From Lithospermum erythrorhizon (lineage: Eukaryota > Streptophyta > Magnoliopsida > Boraginales > Boraginaceae): a stretch of 64,000 bases of DNA. The translations under genes and the position numbers were made by a program. The notes beneath the pieces were generated by a model. That model made no database searches, had not been told where the DNA came from, and saw only the letters and a program-made list of their open reading frames with translations. This document shows, piece by piece, positions 23,767 to 38,200 of the stretch (position 1 is the stretch's first letter; each line of letters begins with the position of its first letter). The stretch is from the NCBI GenBank assembly GCA_019722365.1, contig JADFUC010001889.1, positions 620,001 to 684,000 of the forward strand, written 5' to 3'.

Positions 23767-26074
23767 TGCTTCGAGGTTTTATAATTAATTGAGGCCACCG
23801 TTGCATATAGTTGTCATATATGACAACCTTGTAGGGGGTGAATAAGGTTTAAGAGGTCATTCTGCGTTTTTGACTTTAGAAAGTTAATATAAATTTTAAA
23901 TGCATCTTTACTTTAGCAATTTGTAAAACAAATGCGAGAATAAAGCTAAAGTAATATTAACACCCCTCTTTGAACAATGTTTGATTTAGATATAGATTCC
24001 TGAATCAAATAAACAATATAATTTGTCGATGCGAGGAAATAAATAATTAAGTTCAATTGATCAGAATCTATTACGGAGATATAAAGCCTAAATGTAATGC
24101 TACGTTTTCATATTTGTATACTTATGCATGAGTAATATCGAATTGACGTATAATGAAATCTGCTTGATTCTAGCGTATAGATAATATAAACAATAAGTAA
24201 AAGTAGGAAAGAAGATCTGAGCTTCGACCACGGTGTTTATCTGAGGGATTCATTATCCTACGTCCCAGGCTTGAGAACTTGTAGACTTTCTGCAGAAATC
24301 CACTAGTCGGTACTTATTTAAAAGTTAGTGAAGTCCAAACTGACGTACAACCTCTTTGTGTCATACTTGAGGAACAACTATTCACTTGGCACTGAGTTTG
24401 ACTCTAGCTCCTGGGTTAGGGCAGTCATGGCCTACGATTTGACTCTTAGTAAACCACTAGAACCGAGGAATCTCACAAGTTTCAGCCAATCAAGTCGAAT
24501 CTGACTCCGCTATCTCGAGCACTTTCATGTCTAGTGTGGCTTGGCCTTCAAATACTACGACAATCTCCCGATTCCCCAACTTGAGTAAGCCTCATGACAA
24601 CCGGACCCTTAAGCCTCGTATGAAGGTGAGCCAACAATAGGAATATCTTTAGAGATTAACATTTTATCACGTCTAAATAATAATCAATGGCTGATAGAAT
24701 TACAAATATTTAAGCATGACTTACGACTCCTTGTGTGAGTAGATAATAAATTGAAGCTTGAACTCCTTGTTGAGTAAATATGATATTAAAGCTTGTTTGA
24801 ATATCCTTTGAATATGAATGATCTTGGAGATGATGAATATCCTGCTTGACTAATTTATCAAAATCTTTGTGATAACAAGCTAACTTTGGCGCTGTCTGTG
24901 AAAATTATAGATGAGCAGACTAAAACTCTTCAATAATCCCAATTGAAGCACCAATCTAGGAAGTTTTTAATGTTTTAAAATGAGAGATTTTAATTGTTAG
25001 AATGATGTAAATATTGTGCAAAGGCTTGAGAAAGAATGGGTTTTAATAGGGTTAAGGGTGTAGTTTGGTACTGACGATTCGAAAGCGGCTTCTTTTTAGG
25101 CCTCCGTGAGAGACTTTATCATTGAGGCTAGGTCTCGATAGGGTCTATACAAGGAATTTTATAAAACCACTTTTCATGTCGCCGAGACCTCGCCGAGACC
25201 TGAGAGTCTCGCCTTGACAATTCCCGAGAAACTTAAAATCGTATTTTCTTGGGGTATAACTCAGTTTGTGATTAAAAGCTTTGAAGGATTATTTTAAAAC
25301 TCTTTAATAATGTGAAATCAAACCCCTTTTTTATAAACATTAAGATTTTCAAAACATTTTATTTTGACAAAACATCTTTAAAACTTTGAAACGCTTAACA
25401 ACTTTTGTCAATAATAATATCTCCAAATAATGCTTGATCAAGATCAAAGGAAGGAAAGTAAAGTTAGATTCGAAGCCATAACTTTTACCTATGCTTCGGC
25501 TTGCATCGATATCATCTATTTCATTATCTTTGATTAGTTAGGCTGCTTCTTGAGGTAAACTTTCATGGCCAGGTAAAATATTTAATAAATTAAACTAATT
25601 CTAATTTAATTAGAAATATTTAATTGTAATAGAATTAAATTGAATAAGTAATCTGAAATGAAATTAATTTCAAATCAATTTAATCGATATTCAAAATATC
25701 TTAGCGAAAGTACTCAAAGGCGATAAGCGGACCCGAGCAGAAGCTAGGCGGATAAAGTTCGAATTACTAGGGTGAAAACATCCGATGTACCTAGAGTGGT
25801 GGTGGTCGTGTACGTCACCGCCCGCTTCCCGGCAGTGGTGGTGAAATCGGCTTCGTGTTTTCGACTCGATTGAATAAAGCGGATGTAAAAATTAATCGGA
25901 AAAATTATTCTAGTATTACAATATAGTAATTTTGAAGCGACTAGCTATTAATCATATTTATTGACGTTATACAAAATTTAAAGATTAACAAATAATATAG
26001 CATATAATCGAGTTATGGAATTAAATGCGTCACATTAATTATAAATACAATCTAGTAATCAGAACTGCAGGCCC
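23767..26074. other. Internal retroelement remnants and spacer
   Basis: No gag or pol remnant was recognised. Includes GC-richer segments around 24.2-24.6 and 25.1-25.2 kb that look like old LTR or transposon pieces (GCCGAGACCTCGCCGAGACC near 25171 is a small tandem). Confidence 0.3.
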
Positions 26075-27070
26075 TTTATTGGATATTACATCATTTTAAA
26101 TAATATTCTAAAAATACTATGAATACGAATATGGTCAATCTTAGTTGCGTAAATAATAATTAAAGAGACAAAAATATATGCAGTTCTTGAATATTCAGTA
26201 GCACCGGAATAACCTGGCAGATGTTGACATCAAAGCGAAATGCCTCTAAGAATTGTCCATACCCAGCCAATGACAGTCGCCAGGAGGTTTTTCTTTGAAA
26301 CTCGCTTTAAAATGATATTAAGCGTAGGCGAGTTGGGCGAGAGAAAATCCCGAGTTTTTACACCCTCTTAGTCGACTAAAGAGAGGGAGTGGGGGGAAGG
26401 CTTCGCTTTCATTGTTTACCGAGGAGAAGTGAATAAAAATTGAATAAGCAAATTCTTTCTCGGCAATGGCATCTATATAGGCGTAATCGCATATTTTAGG
26501 CCGCCGAAGAGAAGTGTGAAAACTTTACTCCTCTCCTTGTGGTTTAGTCGAACACAGACGGGGTTAAAAGCCTTCAAACCTTATCACTGGGGAGTGAAGC
26601 GTCTGTGGAAAAAAATATTACGGAACCTCCCTCTTATCCCTATTTTTAGTTGAACAAAAGTTGAGTTCCAACTATTGATTTCGCCCCAATATTCTTATTC
26701 GGTTACATTTTGATTCGGAAGTTATAATTAAATTATGGTACCGGCTTACGTTGTATGTGTGTGACCTCTTGGGCTCATTGACAAAAGTCATATACTAATA
26801 AATGTTAGCAAGACATTATTTGATAGTATATTGATTATGAAGCGGATCTAGTAAGCCCAATCATGTCGCTTGATGTCCTTGTCAGTATCTATCTGACGTT
26901 ATCATATAATCGAGCGTATATACGAACTTACACTTAAATGAGTTAATCGGTTGTACAATCGAATTGTTCAACGGCATTATTTGAATATCTCGTATTTGAA
27001 GCCAGAAAGTTACAGTCACTGTCTGTTGAGGCGTATCCCTTGATTAACTCTTCGCTGGTATCAGGAGATG
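26075..27070 (+). repeat. Old LTR-like direct repeat, right copy
   Basis: Partner of 20975-22450; the best matching part is 26078-26190, with further colinear matches near 26757 and 26968. Right boundary uncertain. Confidence 0.4.
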
Positions 27071-27249
27071 GATTTGGTAGTTAATATGGCGATTTCACAC
27101 TTTTAAATTTTACCTCCACTTAAATCATCTCAATTAAACCATTATAGTTTTAACAATAAATTATTGCTTTAAAATTTGGCAGATTATTTAGTTGGACGAG
27201 AAAAAGGCTCATTAAAACTAGATCGGAGTTGAGTATATAGTTGTGCATA

Positions 27250-27492
27250 CTTTCTCGGTTTTTTTATAGTTGTCGTTTCAGCCAAAAAAAATATTTTTTT
27301 TATAATTATCGTTTTAGCATAATAAATAGCATTTTATATTTCGATATCTTTTGATTCTTTTTGTCTTTAAATAAACAATTTAACCAATGATATTGTTTGA
27401 TTGATTGACGTTACGTTTTCAGTAATTTTTAACTTCTTTCTTTCCTTAATCGATGTAAAATAGGCTTAGCAACCATTAAAAAACGGAGGGAG
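27250..27492. mobile_element. Stowaway-like MITE
   Basis: A 243-bp element between TA dinucleotides (27248-27249 and 27493-27494). Right terminus is the complement of CTCCCTCCGTTTTTTAATGG; left terminus CTTTCTCGGTTTTTTTATAG. Only the outer 20-25 bp pair well, so it is older than the elements at 1354 and 3988. Confidence 0.6.
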
Positions 27493-28458
27493 TAGTAAAT
27501 AAGGAATACACCCGTCGTTACAAAGAAAATACCCCCAGGCTGTGCTTTCAATGGTAAGGCGAGAGTCTTAAATGTCGTAGCGCAGATGCTCTTCAAATAA
27601 GATTATTATGAGTTCGGGAGTCAGCGTGAGTGGCGAATCTACCGTATTTAAGTGGTTTAAAGGCTGCAGTCACTGTAGTTCAGTCAGCATCATGATTCGC
27701 TCGCCAATGAAATTTGAGCGAGGGGCTGGCGAGAGAGATCATTGGTATGTTCGCACAAACCAAAGAAAATAATCACTTCTCGCATAATATCCACAAGTTA
27801 GGAATCTAATTTATGTGTTTTAATTCATTATTTCTATTATTACCAAACCAAAAAGGCATAATTTATACTACGTAATTCTCTAATTTAATTAAGCATAGTA
27901 ATTAATCATTAGCCATCAACAACTCAAAAATACAAACATATGACCATGTTAAAAGTTTTGTTCCATTTCATCTTTCTGAAATTGCTTCAATTACACCATA
28001 TACAATATATGCATTTATTGTATCATACCAAAAAGGTATGGTAGATGCCATTATGGTATATACATTAAATTCATATAAAAACAACTCATACAAAAAATAA
28101 ATCCAACGAGGCCCCCAATGGACCACCCTTTCTTTCAAACACAAACAATGCTCCCGCTCCTCCTCGCCTACCCTATCATGAAGTATTTAGTACGCATATG
28201 TTATTTTTCTTCCCAAAATTAAGTCCACATTTACAAGAAATTTAATTTCATAAAATAATTAATTAAGGTAGGTTATTAATGCCTCCTTCCACATGCATAT
28301 CATTTAATGCACAAGTATTGTACTTGCCTTCTTCAAAAATTCTAACAGTCACATTCCCCAAGAAACATTATGTTACGTTATTGCATTATTTAAAGACACC
28401 ATTGATGAAATAAAGAAAATTCTTTTTGAGTATATTCGTTTGTTATAAGGTTGTCTTA
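27493..28458. other. Spacer and upstream region of the NPH3-family gene
   Basis: No gene recognised. The last few hundred bases are expected to carry the promoter and leader of the gene starting at 28459; no convincing TATA box was seen. Confidence 0.4.
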
Positions 28459-31400
28459 ATGGAGGAAACAAGGATTTGGAAAGGTTTAGGAGTTGTTGAA
28501 ACTATCCATGAAAGTGTAGATGAAGATGAATCCTCCACCGACCTCTCAGTTTCCCCTGACCAAACTGCACCTACTAGCTCCCTCAATTTCAGAGTCCAAG
28601 CATGGTAAATTTTTACTTTAGGTGTGTTTGTTTTTTATTGGAATTCGGAATTGAAATGGAATTGGTTGAATCTCTAAATAAATTTCTCAATATTTATATA
28701 GAATTTCCTCTAATTCCAATTCTGTAAAAAAAACACAACTTAGAGATGTTTAATTAATGGTTCTTGAAGTGTGTTTAGAAAATCTTGATTGTTAAAAATG
28801 GTGGGTTTTTATTTTTTGTATTTTATGATTCTTATGAGACAAAATAATGTTGGTGATCCTCAGGTCGCTGGCTACAGGGCAGGCAGCAGATGTGGTGATC
28901 AATGTTCATAATTCGAGTTTTTTACTACATAAGGTACGTTTGATAAGTTCCTGGATTGTATTCAGTACATATTTGAAGTTTTGTTCTGCTTTTTGGGTGA
29001 ATTTTGTGGTTTGTTATGTCTGATTCTTGAGCATCTAAGTAGTCAATTCAAATTTGTTCATTGTTTATGAAGAACAAATAGTTAGTACTTTCCCATTGTT
29101 AATCGAATAATAACCATAGACCAAATAATAATTTGTTCATTCAAATAAGGACGGATGAATTATTTTAAGTTGGGCAATTTTTGTTTTGTGACATAATCTA
29201 TATACTCTTGCTTAATGTTTTATTTTATAATTTTAAAATTATTCTATAATCATAAACATGACACTGCTCATGATATGTACGTGACATACGATTGGATTTA
29301 AAGTTCTTCATCCGGTTTCCTTGGCAAGAGCAGCATACAATTTGTCATCAACCCTAATTTTTATATATTAATTAACTCGCCACGTCACGGAATCGATTGG
29401 CGTTTGGCTTTTTTAAAATTAAAGCTTTGATCGTGATTATTAATTATTTATTATTTTTAAAAAATAAAAAATTTATATAATTCAAATTCGTCTTTAAAAA
29501 CTTCGTAATATTAATTTTTAATTTTTCTAATAATATAATTAAAAAAGTAAAAATATTAAAATTTCACGCCGATATATAAGAAAGGTCGATTATTTTGAAT
29601 TGGAGGGAGTAAAAGTTAAACCATCCAATGGTTCATGAAATTTAGTTCTCATGTGATTTTTCCATGGAATTTAGTTCTCATGTGACTTTCCAATTGACTT
29701 CTTGTGGAAATGAGCCCTTAGCTTTGTCATTTACTTTAAATACTATTTCCCTTTTTTTAGTTGTCGTTTTAGTTAAAGAAATTTATTTGATAATTGTCAT
29801 TTTAACATAATAATTCCATCTCAAAAGATTATAAAATAAGCTTTTCGTTATAGAGGCCTGACTTTAGCGTAAATACTCTGCAATTTTACAGTGAAAATTA
29901 AAAGTTGATATTTTAAAAATATATATGTTAAACGAATCTAATAAGATTCGCGTACCTATATTTATTTATTATCTGCTTAATGAGAATTAATGGTCGGAAT
30001 TTTATAAGTTTAACGAAAATAGTGAAATGGGACAATTTTTTGGGATGGAGGGAGTAAGCGTTTTTAAATTTTTGATGTCTTTTTCTTATTTTTTATCTTT
30101 AAATTATCGTCAGCCGATTGTCATTTGCGTTTTTAAATACATTTTTTCTATATTTTTATTTTCCCTAATATATATGTAAATGGAGGAAACGTGAATGAAA
30201 TTTAAATAGTTGGGCCTTCAAATGAAGTTAAAGGAGTGCAGGTTCGATTTTGTTGTAAGAAATTGGTGGAGTGGATTTTTTTTAAAAAAAAAAATACATA
30301 TCTAATGATTAAAATGACAACCTAAAGAATGATCATTCTCTAACTAGAAGCCCATGGATGAAACTCTAATATTATTTACATAATTTTTGTAGTCACTCAT
30401 ATATACTAGTACAATTTTTCTAAAAGACATTTGCAAGTGGTTTTCAATCAATAGCTTATATATTTTTGTTCCACTTCAGGATCCATTGATTATCAAGAGT
30501 GGCTATTTCAGACAACACCTCAAAGAAGTATCCCAATTAGCCCTCCCACCATCTCTAAAAATAACAGTTGAAACATTCACTTTGGTAGCTGAATTTTGTT
30601 ACGGAGGCCACCTAGTCGTAACGCCCCTTAACATCGCCCCTCTTCGTGTAGCCTCCGAGCTACTAGAAATGACGGAGGATGATGAGAACTTAAGTAGGAA
30701 GACGGAAGATTACTTCCGTCATGTAATCTCATTGAACAGAGAGTACGCGACCGTCGTGTTTCGTTCTACTCTCTCTATGCTTCCTGAAGCAGAAGCAATG
30801 GCGAGAGTGGTGAGTAGGTGCATTGTGGCATTAAGCTTGATGGGTGATGATAACGGTGTGATGAAGTGTTTGGGCGAGGTCAAGGACTTTAGCCCTGATG
30901 ATTTTGAATTGATTGCAGAGTCATTGGATCAAAGGTTGACCGATAACCATGACATTCTTTATAAAATGATCGATCACTATCTCAAGGTCAGTATGTTAAT
31001 ATCTCTAAATTTGAGCTACTTACACCTTCCAATACAATTTACTTCACTTTTTATCTGAATTATCTATATTGGTAATAGAAAGTCCCTCATTATCCTTGTT
31101 TCATTTTCAAATTGGATGTTGTAAATCATAAAGCTGTTACACTCTAATCAAATAGTTCAATATGAATAGAAGAAAGGAGCTCTATATACATTCAATGGAT
31201 CATGTTCTAAAATCGAGTAGTTGTACTTAGTTTAAACGACCGTTTCTGACATCACTTGTCTGAAATTGTCACTTATTTTTTAACATGTATCATCATGATG
31301 ATCAATTAAGTTAGGCTTGAAAACATGAGTCATTAATCATTTCTTTTACCTGATCAACATTGACATTGTATCATTTGAGTAGTATATACCTAAACATTTT

Positions 31401-32292
31401 TTCAAGTGTTTCTCATATTATTAACATGAGTTGTCGATCATGTTCTGTTTGAGAATCATGATTGCTATCCAATTATAAGGTATGTAGTAAAAATATTTGT
31501 CAACACTTCTCTCACTATTTGTTGTTACAGGAATACAATGGCAAGTTACCAGAGGAACAAAAGAAACGAATATGCAATTACATAGACTGTGCCAGCCTCT
31601 CCCCCCAACTTCTCATGCATGCAGTGCAAAATCCAATAATGCCATTGAGATTCCTCGTCCAAGCCATGTTTGTCGAACAAGTAAACACTCGTCGATCCAT
31701 AGTATCCGCAACAAATCAAACCAATATTAATCACACCAAACATCAACAACTCAATACTCATCCGGACACCCTCGGTGCCATCCTCCAACGTGACGCGGCC
31801 CTTCGGGAAGTTGCGCAACTTAAGGCAGCCATGAACGTTACAAGCTCACGTATCCAAACATTGGAGAAAGAATTGAGTACAATGAGGGAGATTGTACATG
31901 ATTCCACTAGTAGCATTGTTGATTCGGGTCGGTCCACTAGTTGTCGTTTTGGTTTGGAGAATAAGATTGAAAGAGGACAAGTTGGATCAATTTCTTCGGG
32001 TGGCTTTCGATTCTTTTCTAGGAAAGATAGAGGGGGAGGAATTATGTCTCAATCTGAGGTTTCATGTGATAGTGAGAGTACTCAAAGTTTGGAAAAAGGA
32101 TATGGAAGAAGGTTGGTTAAGGGTGTAAAGAATGCTTTTAAGCTACCAAGTTTTTTGTCGTCTAAGAAGAAGATGGGAGAGGAGCCAGGTGTTTTTTTGA
32201 ATAAATATGAGATGGGGAAAGTTGAAGACAAGAATGAAGATAGTGTCGTGGTGATTAAAAAGGATTTGCCTTTTGAGAAACCATCTAGCTAG
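28459..32292 (+). CDS. BTB/POZ domain NPH3/RPT2-family protein
   Basis: Four coding exons: 28459-28604, 28864-28933, 30480-30986 and 31531-32292, all with GT-AG junctions, giving 494 residues. NPH3/RPT2-like proteins are substrate adaptors for CUL3 ubiquitin ligases and act at the plasma membrane, the best known in phototropin signalling. Residues 1-49 are an acidic, Ser-rich leader ending FRVQAW. The BTB domain follows (about 50-145: SLATGQAADVVINV, LLHKDPLIIKSGYFRQHL). The NPH3 domain (about 155-292) includes ICNYIDCASLSP and HAVQNPIMPLRFLVQAMFVEQ. A coiled coil lies at about 322-363 (LQRDAALREVAQLKAAM) and a basic Ser-rich tail ends the protein. It is shorter than NPH3 itself and resembles, from memory, the Arabidopsis At5g48130-type branch. 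The ATG at 28459 is the first in frame within the exon. Introns 1 and 2 carry MITEs. Confidence 0.92.
28615..28745. mobile_element. Small fold-back element in intron 1 of the NPH3-family gene
   Basis: Left arm GTGTGTTTGTTTTTTATTGG with following GGAATTG pairs imperfectly with the right arm, whose complement reads GTTGTGTTTTTTTTACAGAA. The middle repeats GGAATT/AATTCC motifs. Flanking duplication not clear. It lies just after the exon 1 donor. Confidence 0.45.
29743..30054. mobile_element. Stowaway-like MITE in intron 2 of the NPH3-family gene
   Basis: About 312 bp between TA dinucleotides (29741-29742 and 30055-30056). The right end is the complement of CTCCCTCCATCCCAAAAAAT; the left end is CTATTTCCCTTTTTTTAGTT. 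A second terminus of the same type (TTGGAGGGAG followed by TA, ending at 29609) just upstream shows another, older insertion. Confidence 0.55.
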
Positions 32293-35200
32293 CTCATAGT
32301 TTTGACTTGTAAGGTGTAAGGATTATTTAACTTTGAACATTCCATTAGGATCTTATCTGGAACCCATTATTTAATTCAAATGGTTTATGTTGTTACTCAT
32401 TATGTTGGACAAGAACATGAATTCATTCATTAAAGTAGAAGAAAGTCGTTCGCAACTTGTGCATGCATCTAATATAACCGAAGTTGTCACGAGCATAGCT
32501 TAACAAGTAAAAAAACTAGAGTGATATAGTATACCGTCTCTTCGTATGAGTGTGGATTCGAGCTTTCGTAAAAAATGTCTTTGTATTGAAGTGATTAGTT
32601 AAAAAGTGTCAGCATTCGATCAATTGGGAGGCATATTCGCTTTATTTTTCTTGTAGGCCGAAATTGTGAATAACATAAGATCCTTAGATTGAGGTTTGAC
32701 CTTTTTGTCTGATGCAAAAGAGGCGTTCGATGTGACGTAGTATCGATTTAACATATATTTGATACTCCTTATATTTTTATGTTTAATTTAAAATTATTAA
32801 AAGCGTGTAAGCTTTGACTCACTTTGAATTTTTCTAATTAATATTCATACTTTTGAGGAATATTTTAATCACGAATAAATCTTTTAAATATAATATAAAA
32901 TTATAATAAAATACGATATGTAGAGAAATACTATCTAGAATTAAGATGTCGTAGAGATCTGAAATATTATTTTATGATTTGATGTCCTCGCTAAATATAT
33001 TGACAATTGACCGTGATAAATATCATGAATTATTTTATTTTTATATCTACACATTAAATTGGTATGATTTAAAAAATATAATATAATTTTTTGTGGATCC
33101 CAATATATGTAATTCATATCAACATAGAATTAAATAATAATAATAATAATTCTACACAAATTATATGATTATTTAACTAATAACTATTATAATAATAATA
33201 ACAATAGTTCTACATAATAATAAATATTTACCTTACATTTGTAGCTTACCCAAGTATTATATGCATACCGATCGCTTTATTGCTTTATGAAAACATCAGC
33301 GACTTTTACATAATATTTTTAAATCGACTCCTCGTATTACTTTATTAAATTTAGAAGTTACCTTTTCATTCTTACAAAATCGAGATTCACTCACACCACC
33401 GTATTATTAATAATTAAAAAATATATGCGTATTTTTTTTACACCAAACAACATTAATTTATATATATATATATTATAATTTTAGTTTGAAGTTTGATATT
33501 TGTTCGTGGTATACAAAATTTTAGTATGTTCATTATTTCATTTCAATAATTAAAATATACAAAATTGGTGCCGCTAAATCTTATGAGAAGACAAGAGTAA
33601 ATTGAAAATAAAAGAAAATAAAAATTCATTTTTAATTTTTACCATAAACGTATAAATATGTGAAAAAATTAGTAAGTTATATAAGAGTAATATGGATTAA
33701 GAAAAGACTTGAGGCTACAACATTGAGGCTATAAAAGACATACACCAACAGATTAGCCAAGACCTTTGCCTTAAATAGGCCAGGCTTACATAAACGCATG
33801 TAGGGAGTAAGCCTAAAAAATATGAGAAATCTGATTTTGTTATTTTTTTATGGTTTTATATTTTCTTAGTTTGTATTTACAAAATTTGGGTGAAGTTTAG
33901 GAATGCTGTTATTACAGCCCTCAAATATACAATGTTGATCCACGTTTCTATCTGCGTATGAGTGTTGGTTTTATGAAAAAGCTATCCGTCGTTGGTCGGT
34001 TCGGATATATGCTGCGATTTCACTTCTGTATAGGCTGAGCATGAATAACGTAGGAGGATTTCAACTTTTTTTCAATCACATTTTCCTTTCCTTTTTAATT
34101 GTTGTTCCCTCTTCTTCCCTTTCTAGGATGCAACAAATATCTGGTGCAATTGATCATTCATTAAATTTGACAGCAGGACAACATAAATAAGACCCCTTGA
34201 TTTATCACTGGGAAATCTTTCTCGAATTATTCATCCTGCAGATATCAAACATTTGTCACATTTACATTTACATTTTACACTTGGAACTAACTGAAACGTC
34301 CTATTTAACAAGGAAATAGACAGAATTATACAACAAGAATGATTTCTAAAGTTGAGTAATCAAAGAGAGCCTATTTTAAACAAGTTGATTGATGTTTTGT
34401 ATCTTTCGTCCTATATTTTTTAACTTCCAATAGTCCAATTCATTACCTGTAAAATTCTTATATAACTGTAATAATGGATTTACTTATCTAGGTAAGGTTA
34501 GTAATACACAAAAACCATTTTAACCTCGATTTAGCTCTTCTATGTTAACTTAAAAAAATTACCTTAATTCGAATTCACCTCAATGGCTCAATCCAAACAA
34601 GTGAACAACTAAAGACTAGGGAACAAAATTAAAAAGTAGTTACAATGAAATTAGATCCTAATGAATACCATCAAGTCATCAACTACCTTACAGCCTCATC
34701 AACCCCACCATACTAATAAGGACGTTAAAAACGTGTTCAATAAATAAAATGATATATCATTGTTGCAACTTCAATGTATAAGACAGATTTCTTCATTCAA
34801 TAATATGGCCCTTCCATTGCCCGGTTTGTTCTCACAACCATTCAACTTGTGAGGCATGTGCTGTATCCAATGCAACTTTGATAAGGGAACGACTTCAGAG
34901 TAAGCACCTCCAATTCAAATTAAGGTTTCGTTTTATGTCAATCTTTATTTAACCATCAAAATTATATTTTTATTTTAACATTTGGGCATCAATAATATTT
35001 TATATTTATATTATTAAAATTACAATAATTTAGCACTTGTGAAATATAAATTTAATGATATCAAATTTATATTTGTTAGAATATGAAAAATTAAAATAAA
35101 TTGTATGGAGTAATTTTCATTATTAATTAGTGATATTGACAATTTTTGGTGAACCATGTTAATACAATAAAAGATATGGAGTATGAGCTAGCATACTTGT

Positions 35201-38200
35201 CGATAGTGATCCACAAACTAAAGTAACTGTCATTATATTTAAGTATGGATCTTAAAATATATTTGTAACTTTAACAAATTAGGTTAGTGTTAATTCACGA
35301 CTTCAAAAGGAAACTAAAAAGATATCATTAATTATTACATCCATTTGCAATAAAAAAAAAATTAAAAACTAAAGCTAAAGTTAACACGATCGATAAACAA
35401 AAAATAATACTCCGTATATATAACTCTGTAGTTCTTAATTTGTGATCGTAATAATTTATAATTAAAGTTTGAAATTTGTCAATATATATTGTTGGATTAA
35501 TGGCTCTAAAATTCCTAAATCCTTTTGTACTTAATTTGAATCAATTCAAATTATTGAAACGTCAAAGGCTCATTATTTGCATGTCAAACGGTTATGGGTG
35601 TATTTGTTAGTTTTATCCGTTTTGATTTGGTTTTGCTAATAGTGAATGAGTTTTAGCCGTTGCATCTAATCAACTCGTTCATTATAGAGCCGTTTTACGG
35701 AATCTGCCCTTGATGGCTCATATTAAAGTGCATGATTTTCCATTAAGTCCAATTTTGGACGTTTCTAAATATGTGTGGCTACTATGAAAGGAGGTTGCAT
35801 GTTTTGTTATCTATTCATTCACAACCAACAGAAATAGAGTAATGAAATAGCTACTTCCATTTTTTGTCTCCTTTGTCCACCATAACTTCCACTCATACGA
35901 TACTTCTTTCCTGAGCTATTTTTGAAGTTTCGTTCGTTTTGCAATTCACATTCTTGGGTACTGCTTGTGTTTTTCCAAAGTCATAGGTCATGAGTGGACA
36001 TGTTCTTTGGAATTTGTGTGTGTAACTTGGGAGGCGAATATGATTACCACTTAGAAGTCGTACTGAGTGGCATGAGTCGATGGCGCCATGCAGCAAGCGC
36101 ATTAAATCGATAAAATTTTTATTATTATTTGTCATTGTTATTTCATTTCAATTTTACATATATAATTAAACACGTTAAAAAATGTAGGCCTCATATTATG
36201 TTTCCCATTGATTCAGTCCTCCAATTGAATTTATTTCACAGTAACAAAAGAAAGAAAATCATCTCTAATGTGGTTCCTACTGTAAGGCCAGAGATGTAGT
36301 AGTAGATCGATTAGGGTGTCGAAATGAGATTATTTTTCTGTGACAGTGCAAATGAATGTTAAATTTGGCGTTTAGTGGGCGCCGGTTCAAAAGATGATCC
36401 AGTGCCATTCAAATTTAACACCCTAAATTTAATGGGGGGCGACAGGGGAATAAAAGGTTAGCCAACCAGCCCGCCACGTAGCCAGCCGGCGGATTTGGTT
36501 GGTCTTATTTTTTCACTCTTAACTTAAAATCGATTTTTGTCACATTGATAATTAAGAAAAATAAAAAAATATGTAAAATTTATTTTATTTTTGAGAGATC
36601 ATAAATGACCCAGAGTTTATATCGTTTGGATAAAAATTTGAATTTTTACGCCTTTTCATTAATTGTATTAAAATATTATGAATTTTTTGAAATTAAAAAA
36701 AAATATTTTGTGAAGAAGAGATAGAATTAATATGGAAGAGAGATGAAAGTAATTTGATATAAGTAAATAACGCGTGCTATGACATTGTTGAAAAATGGAT
36801 GTTATTTGATGATGTTAAAAGCGTGTGAGTGTCAATTTGAAATCAGTTCGCTGGATGATGTAAGTGCATAACTACTGGATTAGTTATTATAGGGTCAGAA
36901 AAATGTGATACTATAATATACTATGTGTGCACGATCACATCATGGCGTCGCTTAATGTCATTAAATTGATACATGACTATATAGGATCAAAGTCCTTGTC
37001 TACGTGGACGTCAGGTGGCTTCTTGATGCCTTGGTATGCGTCGGCGTAAGGTTAATCACCTGGCCGGCCCGGCCAGTAATTATTCTTTAGTCAGGGAGTA
37101 GATATGTTCTTGAGTTCTGCATTTATCTTTGGGCGGCCCCATGTACTCTAAGGTAGGCTGGGCCGTCAGGCATCTCGGATAAACTCACTACATTGATGAT
37201 GGGTACTTAGATGCGGGCGCCTGCGTTCGGCGTATCAACGTATATATGGGACCGACAAGTACCAATTTCCCCTAAAATCATTCACCTTAAGATCCCTACC
37301 ATTTCTTCTCCAACAAAAACGTTTCATTCCATTTATCTTAATTTGGTACCTAAAATATTGTATTTTGATTTTAATATTAAATAAAATTAGAAACTTTTTT
37401 ATTTTTTTATTCAAATAACTTTTAATATACTATATTTATTTGCTTGAAAAAATATATCGATATATAATATTTTCAGCATGTTCTTATTAACATGATAATT
37501 TTAGATTGAATAAAAATTTTAAATATAGTAAATTTTATAATAAAAGCTATAAAAATTACGACCTTATTTTTTGATACATATGAGTGTACAACTTTGCCTA
37601 GAATTAAAACCATTATATTAATAATTACACATTTGGATAACTATAATGAAATCATTTGTTTTGTTAAAGTGAAGACTTGTGAGTTTAAGCTCCAGATATT
37701 TGTAGTTAGTCTATAAGTACATGTCAATATTTATTCTTTTTTATTCCGTGTTTTGCCAACTAGGAAGTATTGAACTTTGTCACTATGTAGTACTCCCTAC
37801 TTGTTTTCCCCTAATTTTTTATATATAATATTGATAGCCTAAGGTGATTTTTTAACAATGCAATGAAGTATATATACGGAGTAATTGTGTTTTAAAGTAT
37901 CTCTTAATGTGGATTTCTTAGTGCATAACTATGCTAGTAGTATATATATAGGGGTGATCCTAGTACTGTATATATAATATATAGTATAGAATCATATTAC
38001 ATCCATCATTGGTCCTGAATTCAGGATTTCCATTCAGTGATTCCAATCTATAGATCATTCACCTACTTAATTTATCATATTTCTTCTCCAAAAAAGCTTT
38101 TCATTTCAATGTACTGTATTGTCCCTACATGATTTATAGATTTAAATTTTGTTTCCTCCATCTCTAAAAGAATATTACATTTAAAATCACTAAGCTTAGT

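Noticed and set aside
36345..37260. GC-rich islands that might be exons or CRISPR-like/regular repeats
   Set aside because: No open frame, no splice structure and no regular repeat spacing; most likely transposon fragments.
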